A stretch of 64,000 nucleotides of DNA, taken from contig CAWIOK010000005.1 in assembly GCA_963837655.1 (NCBI GenBank), positions 62,001-126,000 on the forward strand, given 5' to 3'. The position numbers were made by a program, and so were the translations under genes. This DNA comes from CAVVSD01 sp963837655. GTDB taxonomy: Bacteria; Actinomycetota; Thermoleophilia; Solirubrobacterales; Solirubrobacteraceae. Of the stretch, positions 15,377 through 24,742 are shown piece by piece; position 1 is the first letter of the stretch, and each line of letters opens with the position of its first letter. The notes below the pieces were generated by a model. The model saw only the letters and a list, made by a program, of their open reading frames with translations, was not told the origin of the DNA and ran no database searches.

Positions 15377-17073
15377 TAGTACTTGCGCTCCTCGGGCTGC
15401 CACTGCGTGATCGTCACGGGCGAGTACGACACCTGTGGCGTGTCATCGCCGTTGCGGGAGATGTCGATGTGCTTCAGCCATTCGTCGTCGTTGCGCTCGG
15501 GGAAGTCCGTGCGGAACTGCGCGCCGCGGGACTCCTTGCGCTCCAACGACGCGACGACGATGGCCTCTGCCACGTCGAGCATGTACCCGAGCTCGATGGC
15601 TCCGAGCACGTCCTGGTTGAAGACCGTGCCGCGATCGTCGATGTAGGCGGTCTTCGCCTCCTCCTTGAGCCGGCGCACGGTGTCGTGCGCCTGCGCGAGG
15701 CCCGCCTCGTCGCGGAACACGGCGACGTAGCGGTTCATGACGGTGCCGAGCTCGTCCTTGATCTCGGAGATGCGCCGCCCCTCGCGGGGGCGGGCGATGA
15801 TGCCCTCGATGCGCGCGACGTCCGCCTTGAGCTGATCGTTGGACACGACCGGCAGCGACATGCTCGTGGCGCGCTCGGCGGCGTGCTCACCGGAGCGCCG
15901 GCCGAAGATGAGGGTGTCCAGCAGCGAGTTGGCGCCCAGCCGGTTGCCGCCGTGGACGGAGACGCAGGCGACCTCCCCGGCCGCGTAGAGGCCGGGCACG
16001 CCGGGCACCTGGCCGTGCACGTCGGTCTTGACGCCGCCCATGATGTAGTGCTGGCCGGGGCGGATGAGGATCGGCTCGGCGGTGATGTCGACGCCCGCGA
16101 AGTCCTTGCCGATGTTGACGATCTCGCGCAGCGCCTCGAGGACGCGCTTCTTCGGGACGACCGTGATGTCGAGCGCGATGCCCGATCCGTCGGGGCCGAC
16201 GCCACGGCCCTCGTTGATCTCGGTCTGCCCGGCGCGCGACACGACGTCGCGGGACGCGAGCTCCATCTTGTTGGGCGCGTACTTCTCCATGAAGCGCTCG
16301 CCCTCGGAGTTCAGGAGATGCGCACCCTCGCCGCGGGCTCCCTCGGTGATGAGGAAGCCGTTCTCCACGAGCGTCGTGGGGTGGTACTGGATCATCTCCA
16401 TGTCCATCAGCGGGGCGCCGATCTCGTACGCCTGCGCGATGCCGTCACCGGTGCAGATGAGCGCGTTCGTCGTCGGCTTGAAGCACTGGCCCGCGCCGCC
16501 CTGGGCGAGGATCGTGCCCTTCGCCCGGAACGTCTCCATCTCGCCCGTGCGGATGTTGCGGGCGACGCAGCCGACGCAGTCGCCCTCCTCGTCGCGCAGG
16601 AGCGAGGTCGTGAACCACTCCTCGTAGCGCTCCACGGTCTCGTGGTGCTTCATGAGCTGCTCGTACAGGACGTGCAGGATCGCCTGGCCCGTGATGTCCG
16701 CGACGTAGGCGGTGCGCTTCATGGACGCGCCACCGAACGCGCGCAGGTCCATCTCGCCCTTCTCGTTGCGGTGGAACGTGACGCCGATGTGCTCGAGGTG
16801 CATGACCTCGCCCGGCGCCTCGCGGCACATGATCTCGATGGCGTCCTGGTCGCCCAGGAAGTCCGAGCCCTTGACCGTGTCGTAGGCGTGCGACTCCCAG
16901 CGATCGTCGAGGCTGATCGCCGCGTTGATGCCGCCGGCGGCGGCCACCGAGTGCGACCGCACCGGGTGCACCTTGGACAGGATCGCCACCGTCGCGCCGG
17001 CCTCCGCGGCTGCGAGGGCCGCGCGTTGGCCGGCGAGGCCTGCGCCGATGATGAGGACGTCGTGTTCAGGCAT
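15376..17073 (-). CDS. sdhA: Succinate dehydrogenase/fumarate reductase flavoprotein subunit
   Basis: 565 residues. FAD-binding GAGLAGQRAALAAAEAGATV at the start, the HPVRSHSVAAAGGINAAI motif around the covalent-FAD site, substrate loop HPTTLVENGFLITEGARGEG, and RPGQHYIMGGVKTD ... GLYAAGEVACVSVHGGNRLG. First gene of the sdhA-sdhB-CCG operon. A leader of about 30 bases holds a GGAGC ribosome site and the promoter described separately. Part of a TCA-cycle block with icd and mdh nearby. Confidence 0.95.
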   Translation of the reverse strand: MPEHDVLIIGAGLAGQRAALAAAEAGATVAILSKVHPVRSHSVAAAGGINAAISLDDRWESHAYDTVKGSDFLGDQDAIEIMCREAPGEVMHLEHIGVTFHRNEKGEMDLRAFGGASMKRTAYVADITGQAILHVLYEQLMKHHETVERYEEWFTTSLLRDEEGDCVGCVARNIRTGEMETFRAKGTILAQGGAGQCFKPTTNALICTGDGIAQAYEIGAPLMDMEMIQYHPTTLVENGFLITEGARGEGAHLLNSEGERFMEKYAPNKMELASRDVVSRAGQTEINEGRGVGPDGSGIALDITVVPKKRVLEALREIVNIGKDFAGVDITAEPILIRPGQHYIMGGVKTDVHGQVPGVPGLYAAGEVACVSVHGGNRLGANSLLDTLIFGRRSGEHAAERATSMSLPVVSNDQLKADVARIEGIIARPREGRRISEIKDELGTVMNRYVAVFRDEAGLAQAHDTVRRLKEEAKTAYIDDRGTVFNQDVLGAIELGYMLDVAEAIVVASLERKESRGAQFRTDFPERNDDEWLKHIDISRNGDDTPQVSYSPVTITQWQPEERKY

Positions 17074-17100
17074 CGAAGCTCCGTCGGGGGGACCGACTGG

Positions 17101-17106
17101 ACCTTA
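17101..17106 (-). promoter_or_regulatory. Probable -10 region of the sdh operon
   Basis: On the minus strand the string GTATAAGGT lies 28-36 bases before the sdhA ATG and contains TATAAG and TAAGGT. A GGAGC ribosome site follows, so this transcript has a normal leader, unlike many neighbours. Confidence 0.4.
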
Positions 17107-17129
17107 TACGTTCGCCCTCCCGGGACCCC

Positions 17130-18293
17130 CTACCGGGTCGGGAACGCCGCCGCGACCGCCCGGCGCACCTGCTCGAACGTGACGACGCCGGCCAGCATGC
17201 CGTTGCGATCGACGGCCATGAGCGCCCCGAGGTTGCGCAGGCGCTCGGAGCCCAGCAGTGCCTCGATCGGCTCCTCCGCCGGGACGCCCCACTGCGATGC
17301 GTCGCCGTCGATGACCTCGCTGACGGGGCGCTCGGCGCCTCCGTCGGCGACGGCCGCCGCCACCGCCTCCTGACGCACGAGCCCGAGGAAGCGCCCGCCG
17401 TCGTCGACGACGGGGAACCAGTCCCACCGGTAGCGCAGGAAGTACTCCTCCTCGGCGCGGCTCGCCGGGATCGAGCCGGGCATCACGACCGGGGCCGGGT
17501 CCATGACGTCGGCGACGGTGATCCCCTCGAGGCGCTCGGTGAAGGCGGTGCTCGCGGCGGCGTTGCGCGCCGCCGAGGCGATGAACCAGCCGATGAGGGC
17601 CCACCAGAGCCCGCCGATCCCCTCGCCGTCCACGGCGCGCCACAGCCCGAACGCGATGAGCGCGTAGCCGGCGAACTGCCCGAAGTTCGCGGAGATGCGC
17701 GTCGCGCGGTTGCGGTCACCGGTGACCTTCCAGACGATCGCGCGGGCGATCCGCCCGCCGTCGAGGGGGAACGCTGGGATGAGGTTGAAGAGGAACAGCC
17801 AGACGTTCATCTCCGCGAGGAAGACGAGCAGCGCGAGCGGCGCGCTGACGTCGACGCCGTTGCGCAGGAAGGCGACGTCCAGTGCGTTGTCCGTCCCCGC
17901 CACGGCGAGGCTCAGTCCGGCGAAGGCGAGCGCCAGGAACAGGCTGACCGCCGGCCCGGCGGCGGCGATCGCGAACTCCTGGCCCGGCGAGCGCGAGTCC
18001 TGCTTGAACCGCGCGAGCCCGCCCAGGAGCCAGAGGTCGATGCCGTCGATCTCGATGCCGTTGCGGCGCGCCGTGAACGCGTGGCCGAGCTCGTGCGCGA
18101 TGAGCGAGGCGAAGAACAGGACCGCCGAGCAGACCGCGACGACGAACCCCTCGGTCTGGGTGCCGCCCAGGGTGTCCCGGAAGTACCCCGACAGGTAGTA
18201 GATGACGAGGAAGAGGACGATGAACCAGCTCGGGCTCGCACCGATACGGATGCCTGAGATCCGCACGAGCTGGATGGAGCCGCCGCCGAACAC
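17130..18293 (-). CDS. Site-2 protease family membrane metalloprotease with CBS domains
   Basis: 387-residue M50 intramembrane protease. TM segments include SWFIVLFLVIYYLSG; the zinc motif is LIAHELGHAF (HExxH), and the third ligand region is NLIPAFPLDGGRIARAIVW. Two CBS domains fill the C-terminus (ITVADVMDPAPVVMPG and ...VSEVIDGDASQWGVPAEEPI). This is the Rip3-like architecture known in mycobacteria. GTG start, with -10 TAGACT (18303-18308) 9 bases before it. Divergent from the HAD hydrolase. Confidence 0.9.
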   Translation of the reverse strand: MFGGGSIQLVRISGIRIGASPSWFIVLFLVIYYLSGYFRDTLGGTQTEGFVVAVCSAVLFFASLIAHELGHAFTARRNGIEIDGIDLWLLGGLARFKQDSRSPGQEFAIAAAGPAVSLFLALAFAGLSLAVAGTDNALDVAFLRNGVDVSAPLALLVFLAEMNVWLFLFNLIPAFPLDGGRIARAIVWKVTGDRNRATRISANFGQFAGYALIAFGLWRAVDGEGIGGLWWALIGWFIASAARNAAASTAFTERLEGITVADVMDPAPVVMPGSIPASRAEEEYFLRYRWDWFPVVDDGGRFLGLVRQEAVAAAVADGGAERPVSEVIDGDASQWGVPAEEPIEALLGSERLRNLGALMAVDRNGMLAGVVTFEQVRRAVAAAFPTR

Positions 18294-18302
18294 GCAGTCG
18301 CG

Positions 18303-18325
18303 AGTCTAAGGAGGAGGGTTACCGT
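18303..18325. promoter_or_regulatory. Divergent leaderless promoters between M50 protease and HAD genes
   Basis: Minus strand: TAGACT (complement of 18303-18308) ends 9 bases before the protease GTG. Plus strand: TACCGT at 18320-18325 ends 7 bases before the HAD ATG. Only 39 bases separate the two starts. Confidence 0.5.
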
Positions 18326-18332
18326 CCCGCAC

Positions 18333-19124
18333 ATGGACGAGCTCGAGCACTACCTCATCGACATGGATGGCGTCCTGGTGCACGAGGAGGAGCCGCTCCC
18401 GGGCGCGCAGGAGTTCCTCGCCGCCCTGGGTGCGGCGGGCAAGGGGTTCCTCGTGCTCACGAACAACTCGATCTACACGCCGCGCGACCTCGCCGCGCGG
18501 CTGCGGGCGAGCGGCATCGAGGTCCCGGCCGACTCGGTGTGGACCTCGGCGCTGGCCACTGCGCAGTTCCTCGACGGCCAGCGGCCGAACGGCAGCGCGC
18601 ACGTCGTGGGCGAGGCTGGGCTCACCACCGCACTGCACGAGGTCGGCTACACGCTCACCGAGCGCAATCCGGACTATGTCGTCCTCGGCGAGACGCGCAC
18701 GTACTCGTTCGAGGCGATCACCCGGGCGATCCGCCTGATCGGGGCCGGCTCGCGCTTCATCGCGACGAACCCCGACGCCACCGGGCCGTCGGCCGAGGGC
18801 CCGCTGCCGGCGACGGGCGCGGTCGCGGCGCTCATCACGCGTGCGACCGGTGTCGTCCCCTACTACGTGGGCAAGCCCAACCCCCTCATGATGCGCTCCG
18901 GGCTCAACGCGCTGCACGCCCACTCCGAGACGACGGCGATGATCGGCGACCGGATGGACACCGATGTCGTCGCCGGCCTGGAGGCCGGGCTGCACACCAT
19001 CCTCGTCCTGTCCGGCGTGACGACCCGCGCCGACCTCGACCGCTACCCGTACCTGCCCAACCAGGTCGTGTCCAGCGTCGCCGAGCTGACGGTGGGCGAG
19101 CGGGGCGAGCCGCCCGCCCTGTGA
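18333..19124 (+). CDS. HAD-IIA family hydrolase (NagD-like phosphatase)
   Basis: 263 residues, cytosolic phosphatase fold. Motif I LIDMDGVLVHEEEPLPGA, motif II region FLVLTNNSIYTPRDLAARL, the cap segment VVLGETRTYSFEAITRAI, then GKPNPLMMRSGLNALHAHS and motif IV IGDRMDTDVVAGLEAGL. This matches the NagD/4-nitrophenylphosphatase group. The substrate is probably a small sugar or nucleotide phosphate. ATG at 18333 sits 7 bases after a -10-like TACCGT and has no ribosome site. Converges on icd. Confidence 0.88.
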   Translation: MDELEHYLIDMDGVLVHEEEPLPGAQEFLAALGAAGKGFLVLTNNSIYTPRDLAARLRASGIEVPADSVWTSALATAQFLDGQRPNGSAHVVGEAGLTTALHEVGYTLTERNPDYVVLGETRTYSFEAITRAIRLIGAGSRFIATNPDATGPSAEGPLPATGAVAALITRATGVVPYYVGKPNPLMMRSGLNALHAHSETTAMIGDRMDTDVVAGLEAGLHTILVLSGVTTRADLDRYPYLPNQVVSSVAELTVGERGEPPAL

Positions 19125-19127
19125 GCC

Positions 19128-21350
19128 CTACGCCACCGCGAGCGCGTCGATCGCGCGGTTGAACGTCGGGCTCGGGCGCATCACCTCGTCGGCCTTCTCG
19201 CGGTCGACGACGTAGTAGCCGCCGAGGTCCACCGGCTCGCCCTGCACCGCGTTGAGCTCGGAGACGATCGTCTCCTCGTTGGCGGCGAGCTCCTCCGCCA
19301 GCGGCGCGAAGGCGGCCGCGAGCGCCGGGTCCTCGGTCTGCCTGGCCAGCTCCTGCGCCCAAGCGAGCGCGAGGTAGAAGTGGCTGCCCCGGTTGTCGAG
19401 CTCGCCGACGCGGCGCGACGGTGACCTGCCGGTCTCCAGCAGGGTGCCGGTCGCCTTGTCCAGCGTCGTGGCGAGCACCTTGGCCTGCGGGTTGTCGTCC
19501 GCCTCGGCCAGGAGCTCGAGCGACACCGCCAGGGCCAGGAACTCGCCGAGCGAGTCCCAGCGCAGGTGGTTCTCGCGCACGAGCTGCTGGACGTGCTTGG
19601 GGGCCGAGCCGCCGGCGCCCGTCTCGAACAGGCCGCCGCCGTTCATGAGCGGGACGATCGACAGCATCTTCGCGCTCGTGCCGAGCTCGAGGATCGGGAA
19701 CAGGTCGGTGAGGTAGTCGCGTAGCACGTTCCCGGTCACCGAGATCGTGTCCTCGCCGCGGGCGGCGCGCTCGAGCGTGAAGCGGGTCGCCTCGGCGACG
19801 GGCTTGACCTCGATCTGCACGCCCTCGGTGTCGAGCTCGGCCAGCGCCGGGCGGACCTTCCTCAGGAGCTCGGCGTCGTGCGCCCGCGTCCCGTCGAGCC
19901 AGAAGACGACGGGGGCGCCGGTCGCCTTCCCGCGCGAGACGGCCAGGCGGACCCAGTCGATGATCGGCGCGTGCTTGGTCTGGCAGGCGCGGAAGATGTC
20001 GCCGGCCTCCACGGACTGCTCGAGGAGGGCCGTCCCCGAGGAGTCCACGACGCGGACCGTGCCGGGCGCGGAGATCTCGAACGTCTTGTCGTGGGACCCG
20101 TACTCCTCCGCCTTCTGGGCCATGAGGCCGACGTTGGGCGTCGTGCCCATCGTGGACGGGTCGAACGCGCCGTGCTCGCGGCAGAAGTCGATCGTCTCCG
20201 CGTACAGGGCGGCGTAGCTGGAGTCGGGGATGACGGCCTTGGTGTCCTGCTGGTCGCCCGCGCGGTTCCACATCTGGCCCGACGTGCGGATCATCGCGGG
20301 CATCGAGGCGTCGACGATGACGTCGCTGGGGACGTGCAGGTTGGTGATGCCCCGGTCAGAGTCGACCATCGCGATGTCAGGGCCGCTCTGCAGGGCGGCG
20401 GCGATCTCCCCTTCGATCGCTGCCTTCTCGTCCTCCGGCAGCCGCTCGATCGCCGTGAGGATGCTGCCCAGGCCGTTGTTCGGGTTGGCGCCGGCGCGGG
20501 TGAGCGCGCCGGCGTGGCTCGCGAAGACCTCGGGGAAGAAGGCGCGGACCGCGTGGCCGAAGATGATCGGGTCGGAGACCTTCATCATCGTCGCCTTCAT
20601 GTGCAGGGAGAACAGGACGCCCTTGGCCTGCGCGTCCGCGATCTGCTCGGCGAGGAACGCGTCCAGCTGGGCGCGGCGCATGACGGCCGAGTCGACGATC
20701 TCGCCCTCCTGGACATCGAGGCTGTCCTTGAGGGCCGTGACGGCGCCGTCGGCGCCGACGTGCTCGATGCGCAGCGTGTCGGCCTTGGGCATCGTCACCG
20801 ACGTCTCGGTGGACCGGAAGTCCCCGTCGTCCATCGTCGACACGTGCGAGGCGGAGTCCGTCGACCAGGCGCCCATCGAGTGCGGATGGTTGCGGGCGTA
20901 CTGCTTCACCGACGCGGGGGCGCGTCGGTCGGAGTTGCCTTCGCGCAGGACCGGGTTGACCGCCGACCCCATCACCGTGCCGTAGGCGGCGCGCGCCGCG
21001 TTCTCCTCCGGCGTGGACGGCTCGTCGGGGTAGTCCGGGATGTCGTAGCCCGCGTCCTGCAGCTCGGTGATCGCGGCCTTCAGCTGCGGCACCGAGGCGC
21101 TGATGTTGGGGAGCTTGATGATGTTCGCCTCGGGTGTCCGGGCGAGCTCGCCGAGCTCGGTGAGCGCGTCGGGGACGCGCTGCTCGTCCGTCAGGCGCTC
21201 GGGGAACTGGGCCAGGATGCGGCCCGCGAGCGAGATGTCGCGCAGCTCGACGCCGAAGCCGGCGGAGCGCGCGAACGCCTCGATGACGGGGAGGAACGAG
21301 TGCGTCGCCAGGGCGGGGGCCTCGTCCGTGTAGGTGTAGATGATCTTCAT
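19128..21350 (-). CDS. icd: Isocitrate dehydrogenase (NADP+), monomeric type
   Basis: 740 residues, the size of monomeric IDH-II (about 740), unrelated in length to the dimeric 420-aa enzyme. It begins MKIIYTYTDEAPALATHSFL and contains NIIKLPNISASVPQLKAAI, YPDEPSTPEENAARAAYG, SDRRAPASVKQYARNHPHSM, DSDRGITNLHVPSDVIVDAS and FWLDGTRAHDAELLRKV, all hallmarks of this family. ATG 21350 chosen because upstream residues are not family-like. An AAGG ribosome site is visible. Divergent from mdh, completing the local TCA block. Confidence 0.96.
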   Translation of the reverse strand: MKIIYTYTDEAPALATHSFLPVIEAFARSAGFGVELRDISLAGRILAQFPERLTDEQRVPDALTELGELARTPEANIIKLPNISASVPQLKAAITELQDAGYDIPDYPDEPSTPEENAARAAYGTVMGSAVNPVLREGNSDRRAPASVKQYARNHPHSMGAWSTDSASHVSTMDDGDFRSTETSVTMPKADTLRIEHVGADGAVTALKDSLDVQEGEIVDSAVMRRAQLDAFLAEQIADAQAKGVLFSLHMKATMMKVSDPIIFGHAVRAFFPEVFASHAGALTRAGANPNNGLGSILTAIERLPEDEKAAIEGEIAAALQSGPDIAMVDSDRGITNLHVPSDVIVDASMPAMIRTSGQMWNRAGDQQDTKAVIPDSSYAALYAETIDFCREHGAFDPSTMGTTPNVGLMAQKAEEYGSHDKTFEISAPGTVRVVDSSGTALLEQSVEAGDIFRACQTKHAPIIDWVRLAVSRGKATGAPVVFWLDGTRAHDAELLRKVRPALAELDTEGVQIEVKPVAEATRFTLERAARGEDTISVTGNVLRDYLTDLFPILELGTSAKMLSIVPLMNGGGLFETGAGGSAPKHVQQLVRENHLRWDSLGEFLALAVSLELLAEADDNPQAKVLATTLDKATGTLLETGRSPSRRVGELDNRGSHFYLALAWAQELARQTEDPALAAAFAPLAEELAANEETIVSELNAVQGEPVDLGGYYVVDREKADEVMRPSPTFNRAIDALAVA

Positions 21351-21408
21351 GGACCTTGGTCTCGTTGGGGACCGGTCGAGGGTACGGCGTCTGAGGCCCA
21401 CGGCCCCA

Positions 21409-21414
21409 TAGGCT
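21409..21414 (+). promoter_or_regulatory. -10 element TAGGCT for leaderless mdh
   Basis: TAGGCT ends 7 bases before the mdh ATG, with no ribosome site between them. Confidence 0.5.
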
Positions 21415-21421
21415 GCCCGCC

Positions 21422-22396
21422 ATGTCCAAGACCGTCACCGTCACGGGCGCCGCCGGCGCCATCGGCTACGCAGTCCTCTTCCGCATCGCCTCGGGTCAGC
21501 TCCTGGGTCCTGATGAGAAGGTGCGCCTTCGCCTGCTGGAGATCGAGCCCGCGCTGAAGGCAGCGGAGGGCACCGCGATGGAGCTCACCGACTGCGCCTT
21601 CCCGCTGCTGGAGGCCATCGACATCACCTCGGACGCCAACGAGGCGTTCGACGGTGCCAACGTCGCGCTTCTCATCGGCGCGCGCCCGCGCACGAAGGGC
21701 ATGGAGCGCGCCGACCTCCTCGAGGCCAACGGCGCGATCTTCAAGCCGCAGGGCCAGGCCATCAACGCGCACGCCGCGGACGACATCAAGGTGCTCGTCG
21801 TCGGCAACCCGGCGAACACGAACGCGCTCATCACGCAGAGCAACGCGCCGGACGTCCCGGCTGAGCGGTTCACCGCGATGACCCGCCTCGATCAGAACCG
21901 CGCGTACGCGCAGCTGGCGAACAAGCTGTCGGTCTCGGTCAGCGACATCGAGGACCTGGTCGTGTGGGGCAACCACTCGCCGACGATGTTCCCCGACCTC
22001 TTCAACGCCAAGGTCAACGGCACGGCCGCCGTCGAGGCCGTCGACGACATGGCCTGGTACGAGAACGACTACCTGCCGAACGTCGGCAAGCGCGGCGCGG
22101 CGATCATCGAGGCGCGCGGCGCCTCCTCGGCCGCGTCGGCGGCCAACGCAGCGATCGACCACGTCCACGACTGGGTGCTCGGCGCCGACGGCCTCCTGTC
22201 GATGGCGGTGCCGTCCGACGGCTCCTACGGCGTCGACGATGGCCTCATCTCCTCCTTCCCCGTCCGGGTGAGCGGCGGGTCCTACGAGATCGTGCAGGGC
22301 CTCGACGTGGGCGAGTTCGCCCAGTCGAAGATCGACATCACGGTCGGCGAGCTGCGCGAGGAGCGCGACGCCGTCGCCAAGCTCGGGCTCGTGTAG
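21422..22396 (+). CDS. mdh: Malate dehydrogenase
   Basis: Oxidises malate to oxaloacetate with NAD. 324 residues, the cytosolic-type MDH used by actinobacteria. NAD fold VTGAAGAIGYAVLFRIASG, LIGARPRTKGMERADLLEAN active-site loop, VVGNPANTNALI, TRLDQNRAYAQLA, and the catalytic His in VWGNHSPTMFPDL. Leaderless-type promoter directly upstream. Converges on a MetE-like gene with a 4-base gap. Confidence 0.96.
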   Translation: MSKTVTVTGAAGAIGYAVLFRIASGQLLGPDEKVRLRLLEIEPALKAAEGTAMELTDCAFPLLEAIDITSDANEAFDGANVALLIGARPRTKGMERADLLEANGAIFKPQGQAINAHAADDIKVLVVGNPANTNALITQSNAPDVPAERFTAMTRLDQNRAYAQLANKLSVSVSDIEDLVVWGNHSPTMFPDLFNAKVNGTAAVEAVDDMAWYENDYLPNVGKRGAAIIEARGASSAASAANAAIDHVHDWVLGADGLLSMAVPSDGSYGVDDGLISSFPVRVSGGSYEIVQGLDVGEFAQSKIDITVGELREERDAVAKLGLV

Positions 22397-22400
22397 GCCA

Positions 22401-23540
22401 CTAGTTCCAGAGTTCTGTGCTCGCCCGCTCGGCGCCCTCCGCGAGGGCGCCGAGCTTCGCGTAGACGATCGACGGGAAGACGGGGGCGAACCCGGCGAAC
22501 GTCGCAAAGCCGCAGTCGGTGCTCGCGATCACGCGCTCGCGCCCGACCAGCCGTGCCAGCCGCACGATCCGCTCGGCGACGAGGTCGGGGTGCTCGATGT
22601 AGTTCGTGGTCGAGTCGATCACGCCCGGAACGAGGACCTTGTCGTCGGGCAGGTCGACGCCCTCGAAGACGCGCCATTCGTGCTCGTGGCGCGGGTTGGC
22701 GAGCTCGAAGGAGATCTGGGCCGGCCGCGCCTTCAGCACGGTCGGCAGGATCTCCGCGAGCGGGACGTCGTGGTTGTGTGGCCCCTCGTAGTTGCCCCAG
22801 CAGAGGTGGATGCGCATCGCCTCGGGCGGGATGGAGCGCGTCGCCTCGTTGAGCGCCTCGACGTGCAGCTCGATCGTGCGCCTGAACTCCTCGGCCGACA
22901 GATCCTTGAACTGCACGTGGCGCCCGACCGCGAGGTCCGGGCAGTCGATCTGCAGCAGGAAGCCCGACGCGTGCAGCGCCTCGTACTCCGTGCGCATGGC
23001 CGCGGCCAGCGCGGCGAGGTAGTCCTCGTGGCTCGGGTAGTGCTGGTTCTCGAGGAACATGCTGATGACGCCCGGCGATGCCGTGGTGATGAACCCGTCC
23101 GCGCCCGGATGGGTGGCGAGGGCGGCGCGCAGGTTCTCGACGTCGCGCTCGACGAGCGCCGGCTGCGCGTAGGCGACGTCGCCGATGCAGGCGGGCGTGG
23201 CGAGCGTCGCCTCGATGCCCGCCCTGAGCGGCTCCCCCCAGTCGGGGAAGTCGATGGTGTCCTGCTGTCCGCGCAGCGGGTACGCGCGGCCACCGAAGCC
23301 GGTGAGACGTTCGGTGACGTACGTCGAGTAGCCGGCCTTGCTCTGCTCGCCGTCGCTGACGACGTCGATCCCGGCATCGACCTGCCGCGTGACGACCCCC
23401 GCGACCGCCTCCTGCAGCAGCTGCTCCTGGGTCGCCTCGTCCGCCGCCCCGTCCCCCGCGAGGCCGAGCGCCTCGACCAGCCCGGGCGGCCGCGGGAGGC
23501 TCCCGGTGTGCGTGGTGAGGATGCGGTCCGTCGAGGCCAT
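22401..23540 (-). CDS. Cobalamin-independent methionine synthase-like methyltransferase (paralogue 1)
   Basis: 379 residues, corresponding to the C-terminal catalytic half of MetE. It opens with RILTTHTGSLPRPPGLVEAL and keeps the zinc ligand set: HLCWGNYEGP (His, Cys), FELANPRHEHEW (Glu), and STDCGFATF (Cys). The N-terminal MetE half is absent, so it belongs to the MetE-II-like group that includes uncharacterised methyltransferases and epoxyalkane:CoM transferases. The methyl donor is unknown. Good ribosome site GGAGGG before ATG 23540. Lies 20 bases after its paralogue in the same direction. Confidence 0.82.
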   Translation of the reverse strand: MASTDRILTTHTGSLPRPPGLVEALGLAGDGAADEATQEQLLQEAVAGVVTRQVDAGIDVVSDGEQSKAGYSTYVTERLTGFGGRAYPLRGQQDTIDFPDWGEPLRAGIEATLATPACIGDVAYAQPALVERDVENLRAALATHPGADGFITTASPGVISMFLENQHYPSHEDYLAALAAAMRTEYEALHASGFLLQIDCPDLAVGRHVQFKDLSAEEFRRTIELHVEALNEATRSIPPEAMRIHLCWGNYEGPHNHDVPLAEILPTVLKARPAQISFELANPRHEHEWRVFEGVDLPDDKVLVPGVIDSTTNYIEHPDLVAERIVRLARLVGRERVIASTDCGFATFAGFAPVFPSIVYAKLGALAEGAERASTELWN

Positions 23541-23560
23541 CGCCGTTCCCTCCGTCGTCG

Positions 23561-24742
23561 TCAGGTCCAGAGCCGGTCGGTCGCCAGCCGGGCGCCCTCC
23601 ACGAGCGCAGCGAGCTTCGCCCACGCGACGTCGGAGGAGATCCGCCCGCCGAGGCCGCAGTCCGTGCCCGCGATGACGCGCTCGCGGCCGACCGCCTCCG
23701 CGTAGCGCTCGATGCGGTCGGCGATCACCTCGGGGTGCTCGACGACGCTGGTCTTGTGCGTCACCACGCCGGGGATGAGCAGCGCCTCGTCGGGCAGGGC
23801 CACGTCGCGCCACAGCTTCCACTCGTGCTCGTGGCGGGGGTTGGCGGCCTCCACGAGATAGGCGCCGGCGCGGATGTCGAGCATGAGGTCGACGACGTCG
23901 GAGAGCGGGAGGTCGGAGCGGTGGGGACCCTGCCAGCTGCCCCAGCAGAGGTGGTAGCGGATCTGCTCGGTGGGGATACCGCGCAGCGCCTCGTTGAGGA
24001 TCTCGACGTCGCGGCGTGCAGCGCTGCGGTAGGCGTCGAGATCGTCGTCGGGCCAGAAGTCCCAGGCGGCGACGAGCACGGGGTCGTCGATCTGGATGGT
24101 GTAGCCCGCCGCGGCGATCGCGACGTACTCCTCGCGCAGCGCCTCCGCGAGCGCGTGCAGGTAGGCGTCGGTGTCCTCGTAGTGGACGTTCGGGATCAGC
24201 GAGGGCAGGGACGCGGGGGAGACCGCAGGGAGGAAGGCGGCGCGCCGTTGCGAGCCGTCCAGCCCGGCCTCGAGGTTGGCGATGTCGCGCGCGACGATCG
24301 CCTCGCCGCGGTAGGCGATGGGGCCGGTGCAGGTCCACACCTGGGCCGGCTGCCCGACCTCGCCCGCACGACCCGACTCCGCCGGCTGGCGGCGCGACCC
24401 GGTGCCGTAGAACGTCGAGAACGCCGCGCGGTCCTTGCTCGACGGCGACGGCTTGGCGCCCTCCACCCAGTCGAATCCGGTGAGTCGCTCGCGAACGTAC
24501 ATCGCCCACACACCGTGACCGTGGTCGGCGTCGTTGGTCGTGTCCGTGGGCTTGCCGAACTCACCGTCGTCGACGATGTCCAGACCGGTGTTCACCTGAC
24601 GGCGCACGACATCCGACACCGCGTCGGCGAGCAGCTGGTCCGAGCGCTCCTCTGGGGGTCGTGTGAACTCCGCGAGCAACGCGGCCGGCCGCGGCAGGCT
24701 GCCGGTGTGCGTCGTCAGTATCCGCCCCGAACCGACTCCCAC
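23561..24742 (-). CDS. Cobalamin-independent methionine synthase-like methyltransferase (paralogue 2)
   Basis: 393 residues. GRILTTHTGSLPRPAALLAE at the start, YHLCWGSWQGPHRSDLPLSD with His/Cys ligands, VEAANPRHEHEWKLWRDVAL with the Glu, and GTDCGLGGR with the last Cys. Differs from paralogue 1 by an insertion near residues 70-120. GTG start lies directly at the foot of a 13-bp hairpin (24743-24772), which may limit translation or end the upstream transcript. Tandem duplication with divergence suggests different substrates. Confidence 0.82.
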   Translation of the reverse strand: MGVGSGRILTTHTGSLPRPAALLAEFTRPPEERSDQLLADAVSDVVRRQVNTGLDIVDDGEFGKPTDTTNDADHGHGVWAMYVRERLTGFDWVEGAKPSPSSKDRAAFSTFYGTGSRRQPAESGRAGEVGQPAQVWTCTGPIAYRGEAIVARDIANLEAGLDGSQRRAAFLPAVSPASLPSLIPNVHYEDTDAYLHALAEALREEYVAIAAAGYTIQIDDPVLVAAWDFWPDDDLDAYRSAARRDVEILNEALRGIPTEQIRYHLCWGSWQGPHRSDLPLSDVVDLMLDIRAGAYLVEAANPRHEHEWKLWRDVALPDEALLIPGVVTHKTSVVEHPEVIADRIERYAEAVGRERVIAGTDCGLGGRISSDVAWAKLAALVEGARLATDRLWT

